NCBI GenBank assembly: GCA_030740295.1
Contig: JASLXP010000363.1
Location: 1-11,673, forward strand
Source: Planctomycetota bacterium
Lineage (GTDB): Bacteria > Planctomycetota > PUPC01 > JACPCR01
Direction of reading: 5' to 3'
DNA length: 11,673 nucleotides
Of the stretch, positions 1 through 6,667 are shown in pieces. The position numbers were made by a program, and so were the translations under genes. A model generated the notes under the pieces. It did not search any database. It was not told the DNA's origin and was given only the letters and a program-made list of their open reading frames with translations. Every line of letters begins with the position of its first letter. Positions within the stretch are counted from its first letter, which is position 1.

Positions 1-58
1 CGCAGTTAACCTGTTTCCTTTTCGTTGCAGTGTTGACCTGCTGCTCTGTGGGCTTCAT
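1..58 (-). CDS. possible start of a gene cut by the window edge
   Basis: An ATG at 58 on the minus strand opens a frame that stays open to the window edge and reads MKPTEQQVNTATKRKQVNC. An AGGTGA element lies 8 bases upstream of the ATG, a good ribosome-binding site. The gene would start 66 bases after the stop of the methyltransferase and run in the same direction, so the two could be co-transcribed. Only 19 codons are visible, with no recognisable domain, so I assign no function. A frame this short could be chance; the ribosome-binding site and the tandem position are the only support. Confidence 0.33.
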   Translation of the reverse strand, partial: MKPTEQQVNTATKRKQVNC

Positions 59-124
59 TGAATGGCTCACCTGTCAGCACGCGATCCGAAAAGAGCTAAT
101 GGTAGTCTCCGCAAATGGATCATA

Positions 125-961
125 TTAGTGCGCATCTGCAGAGCCCCTCTGCCGGGCTTCCATGATCAGAGCCATCGGGATCCCGGGGAACCTCTCCAAC
201 TGGCCTTCTTCAAAAAACTGCGTCACTCTCAGGCCAGCGGATATCATGGCTGAGAAATAATCGGAGGGGAGATGGAGACAATTGGGGACGATGAACTTCT
301 TTCCCTCTGCGGTGAAAGAGGTTCTACTTCCCAGGAGAAGATTAATTGGATGAAAGTCGCTCACGATGAGACGCCCGCCGCACCCCAGGTGGCGAGAGAG
401 ATTTGTGATTGCTTCGGAGATCTCTTCGACATGACTCAATACCAGGCAACAGAGGACAAGGTCGAATTCGCCTGGCTCTGAGCCGAGGCTCTCGATGTTG
501 CCGGAATGAAAATCAATGCTGAGCCCCAGTGCCTGTGCCTTCTCCTTTGCCAGCGAGAGCATCTCTGGCGTTGGCTCGATACCCGTTACCTGGGCGCCTT
601 GGGAGGCCAACGGTATGGCATGGCGCCCGGTTCCGCAGCCGACATCAAGAACGCGCAGGCCCCGTGGTGGCCCGATGAGTTTCCAGATGATTTCCTCTTC
701 GGCCGCGATAACGACGTTGTCTTCATTGCAGTCGTATCCGTCGGCCCACCGAGCGTAACCTTCCAGGCCCGGTAATTCCGAATGAGCTGCGATCTCATCC
801 GGAGGGTTTTCGAGTTGAGTCGCAAGTTCGCGCAGTACATCCGGTATGTCCCGTACGGCGGAAGAGAACTCCTCTTCCCCGACCTCATCGAACCGCCGAA
901 TCCGAGAAAGGCATTCCGAGAAGGCTCTCTGGACGATTCTACGTCTTGGTCCGCGGTCCAT
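125..961 (-). CDS. class I SAM-dependent methyltransferase
   Basis: This 278-residue cytoplasmic protein probably transfers a methyl group from S-adenosylmethionine to an unidentified substrate. Residues 104-112 read VLDVGCGTG, the glycine-rich SAM-binding motif I of Rossmann-fold methyltransferases. An acidic residue follows at E129 (TGIEP), where the family binds the ribose hydroxyls, and FDLVLCCLVLSHVEE (about 166-180) corresponds to the motif IV region. The segment around YARWADGYD (69-77) is typical just before the core in type 11 or BioC/UbiE-like proteins. The first 65 residues are charged, probably helical, and unlike any domain I know. AAAGGA lies 7 bases before the ATG and supports this start. 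The gene is divergent from the sigma factor across about 230 bp. The exact substrate cannot be read from sequence. Confidence 0.9.
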   Translation of the reverse strand: MDRGPRRRIVQRAFSECLSRIRRFDEVGEEEFSSAVRDIPDVLRELATQLENPPDEIAAHSELPGLEGYARWADGYDCNEDNVVIAAEEEIIWKLIGPPRGLRVLDVGCGTGRHAIPLASQGAQVTGIEPTPEMLSLAKEKAQALGLSIDFHSGNIESLGSEPGEFDLVLCCLVLSHVEEISEAITNLSRHLGCGGRLIVSDFHPINLLLGSRTSFTAEGKKFIVPNCLHLPSDYFSAMISAGLRVTQFFEEGQLERFPGIPMALIMEARQRGSADAH

Positions 962-1190
962 ATGGCATTCCTTTCTGCTCGACGCTTGCGACGATCTTCT
1001 GTTGAAGTCTCGACAGGTCAGGAGGATTTACTTTCTGTCCTGCAATGGAAGAAGGAGAGCGCTTCAGAGATCCTCGGCAAAGGCCTCATCATGGTTTATC
1101 CGAACCCTTTGCCTTGAGGGCCCTCTATTATTACTGAAGGAGGGTTCCGGTTCTGTTAGGAAAACTCAGGGTATTGGTCTGCCTCGTCAA
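962..1190. promoter_or_regulatory. divergent intergenic region between methyltransferase and sigma factor
   Basis: These 229 bases separate two genes transcribed away from each other, so promoters for both are expected here. I cannot name convincing -35/-10 pairs. Two details stand out. A perfect 10-bp palindrome, GAGGGCCCTC, occupies 1116-1125 and could be a small operator or hairpin. A strong Shine-Dalgarno-like AAGGAGGG lies at 1136-1143 on the plus strand, but no ATG, GTG or TTG follows it at usable spacing in the sigma frame. Promoter function is inferred from layout only. Confidence 0.4.
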
Positions 1191-1847
1191 GTGAATACTG
1201 AACTGAACAACACAGAACCGGACCCTGGAGTCATCGAAAGCGAGGCGGTTGCGCGGTGTCTGCAAGGGGACAGGACTGGCTTCGATGAGTTGGCGTTGAA
1301 GTATCGCGGACTTGTTTATGCCCTCGCCTATAATGTGCTTGAAGATGTGACAGTCGCTGAAGATGTGGTCCAGGAAACGTTTCTCAAGGCCTACCTGAAA
1401 CTGGATTCGCTGAAGGAACCGTCACGGTTTGCGTCTTGGCTTCGTCAGATCACTCTTCGAGAATGTTGGGCCTGGGCGGACAAAAGACGCAGACGCAAGA
1501 AGCGGGAGGCCGAGTACCTGGACGAACAGTCGTTGCTCGATCCTCTGATCCCGTCGGCGGAAACAGACGACGAAGCGCCGTGGATCGAACGCATCCTGAA
1601 AGTCATAAAAGAACTCTCTGATGACCATTGTCAGATCCTGGCGCTCTACTATGTCAAGGGCCTGACGCACCGCGAGATTTCCAATTTTCTTAATGTACCT
1701 CACGGAACAGTGAAACGAAGGCTTTTCGACGCCCGAAAGAGAATTCAGGACTCGACCAGAGAGGAACATCAGAGACCCGTCGATTCGGAGGCGGTGCAGT
1801 TTATGAATACCTTCCATGAAGCTCTAAAGAACCACGGAGTAATCTGA
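1191..1847 (+). CDS. ECF-type RNA polymerase sigma factor
   Basis: This 218-residue protein is a sigma-70 family factor of the small extracytoplasmic-function type, which directs RNA polymerase to a specific promoter set. From the GTG start, region 2 spans about 34-105 with the hallmark AEDVVQETFLKAYLKL (56-71) and FASWLRQITLRECW (80-93), followed by a very basic KRRRRKKR stretch. Region 4 spans about 138-187 with the helix-turn-helix LTHREISNFLNVPHGTVKRR (158-177). About 30 residues extend beyond region 4. Start choice is uncertain: the frame is open back to 846, but that part is antisense to the methyltransferase and has poor protein character, so I use GTG at 1191; CTG at 1179 is an alternative. 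No anti-sigma factor is adjacent. The stop is one base from the phosphoesterase ATG, so both are probably one transcript. Confidence 0.88.
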   Translation: MNTELNNTEPDPGVIESEAVARCLQGDRTGFDELALKYRGLVYALAYNVLEDVTVAEDVVQETFLKAYLKLDSLKEPSRFASWLRQITLRECWAWADKRRRRKKREAEYLDEQSLLDPLIPSAETDDEAPWIERILKVIKELSDDHCQILALYYVKGLTHREISNFLNVPHGTVKRRLFDARKRIQDSTREEHQRPVDSEAVQFMNTFHEALKNHGVI

Positions 1848-1848
1848 A

Positions 1849-2577
1849 ATGAAGATCGCTGTACTCGGAGACATACACGGTAACCTGCAGGCGCTGAAAG
1901 CTGTTCTGGCAGACGTAGATACCATTCGCCCGGGAAAAGCTTATTGCCATGGGGACGTCGTAGGTTACGGCGCTAATCCAAGGGAGTGCCTCCAACTTGT
2001 GCGCGAACGAGGCTGGCCAGTCATTGCAGGAAACTGGGAACTGGCCGTAGCTGGCGATGAAGCTTGCTCTCCGGAGGAATTCAATCCTCGCGCCAGGCTT
2101 TCTGTCTATTATTGCAGGGGTGCGCTTTCACGGGAGGAAAAGAATTTTCTGCGAGATCTTCCTCAGGAAATCGTTGAGGGCGGCGTGCAGATCGTCCACG
2201 GCTCGACCGTGCCTCACAGAGCGAAACGGTACGTTCTGAAAGTTGAAGATGCGGAAGAGGCATTTGGCGCCGCACAGGCAATGGATGTATTTATGGGCCA
2301 CACGCACATCCAGCTTATTTATCTGAACGAATCCCCTGTCAGTTACTCCAGTGACGATGTCGTGACGATTCCTCCGGGCGTATCGGCATTGATCAATACG
2401 GGCGCTGTTGGTCAGCCACGCGACCGGGATCCGCGGGCACGATATTGTCTTTACGATACTGAAACACGAACGGTCGAGTGGCGCCGTATCGAATACGACA
2501 GAGAAAAGGCTGCCTCCCTCATTCGGGAAGAAGACCTTCCTGAAATATTCGCAGACCGGCTTCTGACCGGCCAGTAG
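1849..2577 (+). CDS. YfcE-like calcineurin-fold metallophosphoesterase with altered GNHD motif
   Basis: This 242-residue protein belongs to the calcineurin-like metallophosphoesterases, cytoplasmic dinuclear-metal enzymes that cleave phosphomono- or diesters. Visible metal-site motifs are GDIHGN (7-12: D8, H10), GDVVGYG (35-41: D36), VHGS (H117) and GHTH (150-153: H151, H153). INTGAVGQPRDRDPRARY (182-199) is the conserved C-terminal signature of the YfcE-like COG0622 group. Its motif III is odd: it reads GNWE (61-64) instead of GNH[DE], so the metal-binding Asn is kept but the His that normally helps catalysis is Trp. GGAG lies 9 bases before the ATG, and the sigma stop is one base upstream, suggesting translational coupling. 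It may be a nuclease, a phosphodiesterase, or a reduced-activity binding protein; the substrate is unknown. Confidence 0.9.
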   Translation: MKIAVLGDIHGNLQALKAVLADVDTIRPGKAYCHGDVVGYGANPRECLQLVRERGWPVIAGNWELAVAGDEACSPEEFNPRARLSVYYCRGALSREEKNFLRDLPQEIVEGGVQIVHGSTVPHRAKRYVLKVEDAEEAFGAAQAMDVFMGHTHIQLIYLNESPVSYSSDDVVTIPPGVSALINTGAVGQPRDRDPRARYCLYDTETRTVEWRRIEYDREKAASLIREEDLPEIFADRLLTGQ

Positions 2578-2594
2578 AGTCTTTGTATGTCACT

Positions 2595-2613
2595 TCTCCG
2601 CGTGCCGCGGAGA
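2595..2613. repeat. GC-rich hairpin, 8-bp perfect stem
   Basis: TCTCCGCG (2595-2602) pairs with CGCGGAGA (2606-2613) around a 3-base TGC loop. It begins 18 bases after the phosphoesterase stop, in the convergent space before the glgB end. No T-run follows on either strand, so it is not a canonical intrinsic terminator, though it may still stabilise or end transcripts from both sides. Confidence 0.65.
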
Positions 2614-2627
2614 CAAATCGTGGTCTT

Positions 2628-2658
2628 GGCGCTCCGCGACAAGTTGCCGCGGAGCGTC
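2628..2658. repeat. GC-rich hairpin, 9-bp core stem
   Basis: CGCTCCGCG (2630-2638) is the exact reverse complement of CGCGGAGCG (2648-2656), with a 9-base loop. A G-U and a G-C pair can extend the stem to 2628 and 2658. The stem shares the CTCCGCG/CGCGGAG core with the hairpin at 2595-2613, so the two are probably related repeat units. No T-tract follows. Confidence 0.6.
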
Positions 2659-2662
2659 AACA

Positions 2663-2697
2663 CCACTGCGGGCTAAGCCAGCCTTAGGAGTAGTGGA
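2663..2697. repeat. nested imperfect dyad
   Basis: CCACT (2663-2667) can pair with AGTGG (2693-2697), enclosing an inner CTAAG...CTTAG dyad (2673-2687). The stems are short, so folding is uncertain. It lies between the two GC-rich hairpins and the element at 2711-2741, and may be part of the same composite repeat. Confidence 0.35.
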
Positions 2698-2710
2698 CCC
2701 GGGACTACGT

Positions 2711-2741
2711 TGATCGGGCCTGAAGCCTATTCTACGAGTCG
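2711..2741. repeat. diverged half-copy of the 9956-10024 hairpin element
   Basis: These 31 bases match 9994-10024 at 26 of 31 positions and share the ending GAAGCCT-(A)-(A/T)-TCTACGA-(A/G)-TCG. The far copy is the right arm of a near-perfect 25-bp hairpin. Here the matching left arm is missing; only GACTACGT precedes it. It is best read as a decayed or half copy of a dispersed intergenic repeat lying between converging genes. Confidence 0.6.
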
Positions 2742-2780
2742 ACGCCTTGTTTGTTTTCCTGGTCAGGCTCGGGTCTGAAT

Positions 2781-2828
2781 CTTCATCCGCGGCCCTCTTC
2801 ATCCGTGGTCCTCTTCATCCCCGGTTTG
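2781..2828. repeat. 16-bp tandem repeat, three units, at the glgB 3' end
   Basis: On the plus strand three consecutive 16-base units each begin CTTCATCC: 2781-2796, 2797-2812 and 2813-2828. The first two differ at two positions; the third is more diverged after its eighth base. On the coding strand the units encode the last residues of the branching enzyme, and because 16 is not a multiple of three each unit is read in a different frame. A slippage or small duplication event at the gene end is the simplest explanation. Confidence 0.75.
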
Positions 2829-4705
2829 AATACCAACCCGCACAGCGGTGGTATCGTCATTTCAATCGAGTAATCCCGCAGATGGAATGGCTTCGCATCC
2901 GCCTCGATGCCGCCGAGGTTGCCCATGCCGGTGCCGTCGTAATGGGAGGAATCTGTGTTGAGCAGTTCCTGATAAAATCCCTCCCTCGGGACGCCGATTC
3001 GATAAGGGCCGCGGGGGACGGGGGTGAGATTGAAGATGAAGATCAGGAAGTCATCCGGATCCGATGCGCGACGGATGAAGGAGACGAGCTGCGTATCCGT
3101 GTCTGAAAAATCGATCCACTCGAAACCGTGTGACTCCGCGTCCATTTCGTAGAGCGCGGGTTCGGTTTTATAGATGCGGTTGAGATCGTGGACCAGTTTC
3201 TGGACGCCTTGGTGCGTCTCGTACTGCAGCAGATACCAGTCAAGCGCGGCGTCGGAATTCCATTCGTTGTACTGGCCGAATTCTCCGCCCATGAAGAGGA
3301 GTTTCTTGCCCGGGTGACCGTACATAAAGGTCAGCAGGATGCGCAGATTTGCGAAACGCTGTTCGTGCTCACCGGGCATGCGGCCCAGCAGGCTTCGCTT
3401 GCCATGGACGACTTCATCGTGCGAGAGCGGGAGCACGTAATTCTCCGAAAAAGCATAGAGCAGGCTGAACGTCACCTTGTCCAGATGGTGTTTCCGATAG
3501 AGTGGATCGGTGGCAAGGAATTCGAGCGAATCGTGCATCCATCCCATGTTCCATTTGAAATGGAAGCCGAGCCCGCCTTTGTCTGCGGGATGGGAGACCA
3601 TTGGCCAGGCGGTGGATTCTTCGGCCACCATGAACGCCCCCGAATGGCGGGCCGAGACAGACGAGTTCACGTCTCGCAAAAGCTCGATGGCACCGATGTT
3701 CTCCTTGCCGCCGTATGCGTTCGGGATCCAGTCGCCTTCCTCACGGGAGTAGTTCAGGTAAAGCATGCTGGCGACCGCATCGACCCGAAGCCCGTCGATG
3801 TGATAGATATCGAACCAGAAGTGCGCATTCGAGATCAGGAAGCTGCGCACCTCATTGCGACTGTAATTGAAGACGCTCGTACTCCAGTCCGGGTGATAGC
3901 CCTGCCGTGGGTCCGCGTGCTCGTAGAGGCACGAGCCATCGAACACGGACAGGCCGTGCCCATCGGTCGGGAAGTGCGCGGGCACCCAATCGAGGATCAC
4001 GCCGATACCGGCCTGGTGGCAGCAGTCCACGAAATGCTTGAAATCCTGCGGCGATCCGAACCGGCTCGTTACTGAAAAGTATCCGGTGACCTGGTATCCC
4101 CATGACTGATCGAGCGGGTGTTCCGCCACCGGCAGCAATTCGACGTGCGTAAACCCGAGATACTTGACGTGGCCGATGAGCTGTTCGGCAAGTTCGCGGT
4201 AATTGAGGGGACGATCCCCTTCTTCATGCACCCTCCGCCATGACCCGAGGTGCACCTCATAGATGGAGAGCGGTCCTTCATGGGGAAGGTGTTTAGCGCG
4301 GCCTTTCAGCCAGTCCGAATCGTTCCAGATGTAGTCATCAAGGTCACAGACCATGGATGCCGTATTTGGCCGCATCTCGGTCTGAAAAGCGAAGGGATCG
4401 CTCTTGACGATGACGCCCTTGTTGGGGCTGTCGACATGAAATTTGTAGAGCTCACCGCCCTTCAATCCTGGAATGAATATCTCCCACACCCCACTCTCGT
4501 TTCGTAAACGCATCGCGTGGGACGCGGGATTCCACTCATTGAATTCACCAATGACGGAAACACTGTCCGCGTTCGGCGCCCAGACAGCGAATCGAACGCC
4601 CTGCTGACTCTCGCTCTCGCAAAGTTGCGCGCCGAAATCACGGTAGCATTGCTGGTGGGTGCCCTCGCTGAAGTAATGCAGATTTTCGGCGGAGATGGAG
4701 GTCAT
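2783..4705 (-). CDS. glgB: 1,4-alpha-glucan branching enzyme
   Basis: This 640-residue GH13 enzyme makes alpha-1,6 branches in glycogen by cutting an alpha-1,4 chain and transferring the piece. A CBM48-type N-terminal domain (about 38-105, with RFAVWAPNADSVSVIGEFNEW) precedes the catalytic barrel. The GH13 motifs are all present: DWVPAHF (239-245), GLRVDAVAS with nucleophile D309, VAEEST with acid/base E362, and LSHDEVVHGK with D430. It is shorter than the roughly 730-residue E. coli enzyme because it lacks the extra N1 domain, a common form. No signal peptide is present, so it is cytoplasmic. The last residues, MKRTTDEEGRG, come from a 16-bp tandem repeat and look like a recent extension. 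No clear Shine-Dalgarno precedes the ATG. No other glg gene is nearby. Confidence 0.97.
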   Translation of the reverse strand: MTSISAENLHYFSEGTHQQCYRDFGAQLCESESQQGVRFAVWAPNADSVSVIGEFNEWNPASHAMRLRNESGVWEIFIPGLKGGELYKFHVDSPNKGVIVKSDPFAFQTEMRPNTASMVCDLDDYIWNDSDWLKGRAKHLPHEGPLSIYEVHLGSWRRVHEEGDRPLNYRELAEQLIGHVKYLGFTHVELLPVAEHPLDQSWGYQVTGYFSVTSRFGSPQDFKHFVDCCHQAGIGVILDWVPAHFPTDGHGLSVFDGSCLYEHADPRQGYHPDWSTSVFNYSRNEVRSFLISNAHFWFDIYHIDGLRVDAVASMLYLNYSREEGDWIPNAYGGKENIGAIELLRDVNSSVSARHSGAFMVAEESTAWPMVSHPADKGGLGFHFKWNMGWMHDSLEFLATDPLYRKHHLDKVTFSLLYAFSENYVLPLSHDEVVHGKRSLLGRMPGEHEQRFANLRILLTFMYGHPGKKLLFMGGEFGQYNEWNSDAALDWYLLQYETHQGVQKLVHDLNRIYKTEPALYEMDAESHGFEWIDFSDTDTQLVSFIRRASDPDDFLIFIFNLTPVPRGPYRIGVPREGFYQELLNTDSSHYDGTGMGNLGGIEADAKPFHLRDYSIEMTIPPLCGLVFKPGMKRTTDEEGRG

Positions 4706-4842
4706 GACATTTGGTGAATTGATCGTCGCGCATACATTCTATTCGTTGAGGCAGAAAAGAGATATTCACTTGGCTTGACCCTTCCACTCTGGGCTGCGGT
4801 AATCGTGTGTGATTTCCAGGCCCAGCTCCTTGCGGTCTTCAT
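4702..4842 (-). other. 46-codon frame bridging sulfatase and glgB, coding status unclear
   Basis: An ATG at 4842, overlapping the sulfatase stop as ATGA, opens a 46-codon frame (begins MKTARSWAWKSHTITAA). It ends in a TGA at 4704-4702 that overlaps the glgB ATG, again as ATGA. A strong AGGAGG lies 5 bases before this ATG. Such overlaps usually mean translational coupling. However, the encoded peptide resembles nothing I know and uses rare-looking codons (AGG, CGA, AGA). The alternative frame over the first two-thirds looks more protein-like and could be a displaced sulfatase tail. It could also be a non-conserved coupling leader for glgB. Confidence 0.22.
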
Positions 4843-6410
4843 TTGGACCTCCTGTTGATTGAGAAGAGCTTCGAGTGGAGTTGCTTCATCTTGTGAACTC
4901 GTTCCGGGAATTCAGCCACGAGGTTTCTCATCTCGTTTCGGTCTTTACTTATGTTGAACAGCTCTGGCTTAGCTGGGTTTTGCCAGACGAGCTTCCATTC
5001 GTTGTCCCGAACGGCCTTGGGCCACGCGAGGACGCGGGAGGCGCCTGCTTCGTCCTCAGCCCGGAGAACGGAAACAAAGCTCTTTCCGTCCAGCGGCATG
5101 ACGTCTCGCCCCTCAAATTGGCTTGGATGAATCACTCCGGCCAACTCCAGACAGGTGGGCATGATGTCCGCGATATGTGTGAGGCGGCGAGAGATGCGCC
5201 CTTTGCTGACAAGTCCACGGGGCCACCACGCGACTAATGGCGATGCGATGCCGCCTTCAAAATTGGATACCTTGTAATTCCGGAACGGCACGTTGTTCAA
5301 CGCTGCTACTGCGGGGCCCTGATTAAGGAACGTGTCCATGCTGCCCGGGCGCACTCCGTCCGGAACTTTGCCTTTGTCGTATGCCATCTGGTGACTCGCA
5401 CCGTTGTCTGACAGCACCAGAATCAGCGTGTTGTCCCTTTTACCCGACTTCTCCAGGGCCGTCATGGTCCGGGCAAGACTACGGTCGATGCTCTCGACCA
5501 TAGCGGCGTGAATCGCCATGCGTTCGTTCGCGAGGTATCCGCCACGGGCAGGCTTTGCGTTGATCATATAATCGTGCAACGTGGTTCCCTTCGGCATCAG
5601 GCCCATCGCAATCTGGCGCTGCAACCGCGCCTCCATCAGCGTTTTTCGATCCTTGCCCTGATACAGCTCACGACATGGCGCGATATCCTTCTCCTCAGCG
5701 TGTAGCGGCCAATGTGGCGCATAGTGCGAGACGTAGATGAAGAACGGCTTTTCGCTCTTGGCCGACTCTTCGATAAATCCTGCCACGAAATCCGAAATCA
5801 ATTCCGTGGAATATGGCCCGTCGGGCCTGTTCCATTTCTTTCCGTCCTTGAACCAGGGCGTGCCCTTTGGATATCTCCGGAAATCTGTGCCCTTGACTTC
5901 CCGATAGTAATTGCCGGGGCTGTTACTGGCGGAGCCGAGGAAACGATCCGCTGCCCCCGCCACCTGGGCCGGGTCATGCCAGTTATCCGCCGTCACCATG
6001 TCCAGCCGCCCGACCGCACAAGTCTGGTAGCCACTTGCCTTGAGAAGCTGCATCACCGTGACGCAGTTGCGCTCAAGGTTCCTGAATATGCTTTGACCAG
6101 GCGCCTGGCCAACCTTCCAGGGATAACATCCGGTCATCAGCGAGGCCCGGCTGGGGCCGCAGATGGCGCAATTGTAGAACTGCGAAAACCGCAATCCTTC
6201 TTTAGCCAGTTGGTCGATCGTTGGCGTCCTGATCTCGCCCCCGTAGCAGCCGAGGTCGGAGAACCCCATGTCGTCTGCCATGACGACAATGATGTTGGGC
6301 CTGTTGAGAGATTCGCCGGGCCGCTGATTCTCCTCCGCCATCGCGAGGCTGAAACACCATACCATGCCGAGCAGGGCTGTATTGACCAGGGAGAGTTGAT
6401 CTGTGCTCAT
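4839..6410 (-). CDS. secreted arylsulfatase-like sulfatase, Cys type, variant active site
   Basis: This 523-residue protein is an S1-family sulfatase, probably removing sulfate esters from glycans outside the cytoplasm. The start at 6410 has AGAAGG 9 bases upstream and yields a signal peptide (hydrophobic about 10-22, ending FSLAMA). A frame open to 6569 adds 53 residues that break the signal and are rejected. Metal ligands D46-D47 (VVMADDMG), the formylglycine site C84 in CGPSR, H233 in APHWPL, D335-N336 in LSDNG, and K380 in KVSNFEGG are present. The usual GKWHLG motif is replaced by GRLDMV (134-139), so the expected Lys and His are Arg and Asp. Activity requires a formylglycine-generating enzyme, not seen here. 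Substrate is unknown. A coding-like frame continues past the stop, so the C-terminus may be frameshifted. Confidence 0.93.
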   Translation of the reverse strand: MSTDQLSLVNTALLGMVWCFSLAMAEENQRPGESLNRPNIIVVMADDMGFSDLGCYGGEIRTPTIDQLAKEGLRFSQFYNCAICGPSRASLMTGCYPWKVGQAPGQSIFRNLERNCVTVMQLLKASGYQTCAVGRLDMVTADNWHDPAQVAGAADRFLGSASNSPGNYYREVKGTDFRRYPKGTPWFKDGKKWNRPDGPYSTELISDFVAGFIEESAKSEKPFFIYVSHYAPHWPLHAEEKDIAPCRELYQGKDRKTLMEARLQRQIAMGLMPKGTTLHDYMINAKPARGGYLANERMAIHAAMVESIDRSLARTMTALEKSGKRDNTLILVLSDNGASHQMAYDKGKVPDGVRPGSMDTFLNQGPAVAALNNVPFRNYKVSNFEGGIASPLVAWWPRGLVSKGRISRRLTHIADIMPTCLELAGVIHPSQFEGRDVMPLDGKSFVSVLRAEDEAGASRVLAWPKAVRDNEWKLVWQNPAKPELFNISKDRNEMRNLVAEFPERVHKMKQLHSKLFSINRRSK

Positions 6411-6575
6411 ACTTAGCTGCCTTCTCTTTTTGTCACCGTGGGTGGGTATGATGTGTTTAAGTTCCATGTCATTAGGAGAGTCTGTTACTGAGTCCATCAT
6501 GTTCCACGACGCCGCCTGGAGCGCAGGATTACGATGCGGACGGGGCCCCTCCGGCATCCGCGCTTGCATTCAAAG

Positions 6576-6626
6576 TCAGATTCGAACCAGCGATTCCAGG
6601 GCCGTAGTAGTGAACAGATACTTCAT
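6576..6626 (-). other. 16-codon leader-like frame with strong ribosome-binding site
   Basis: ATG at 6626 opens a frame reading MKYLFTTTALESLVRI before a TGA. AAAAGGGA lies about 6 bases upstream, as good a ribosome-binding site as those of the real genes around it. Its first ten residues look like a signal-peptide start. It could be a leader peptide for the sulfatase, whose start is about 165 bases downstream, or the surviving start of a decayed secreted-protein gene. No other frame continues it into a recognisable protein. Coding is unproven. Confidence 0.22.
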
Positions 6627-6667
6627 GATGATTCCCTTTTCGTTGAGTCTTCGCTGGGGGAGTTGCT

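Noticed and set aside
846..1190. N-terminal extension of the sigma factor by 115 codons
   Set aside because: The frame is open but lies antisense to the methyltransferase 5' end and its promoter, and the translation lacks any sigma-like feature.
2595..2656. Intrinsic terminators after the phosphoesterase
   Set aside because: The stems are strong but no T-run follows on either strand, so I list them as repeats rather than terminators.
3188..4075. 295-codon plus-strand frame inside glgB
   Set aside because: Antisense shadow of a well-conserved GH13 gene, with no domain of its own.
5712..6416. 234-codon plus-strand frame inside the sulfatase
   Set aside because: Antisense shadow; the minus-strand sulfatase motifs account for the region.
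6411..6569. 53-residue N-terminal extension of the sulfatase
   Set aside because: It would bury the signal peptide, and the ATG at 6410 has a well-placed AGAAGG.
6571..6600. tRNA T-arm-like GGTTCGAATC on the minus strand
   Set aside because: The flanking bases do not form a five-pair T stem, and no acceptor, D or anticodon arm could be placed.
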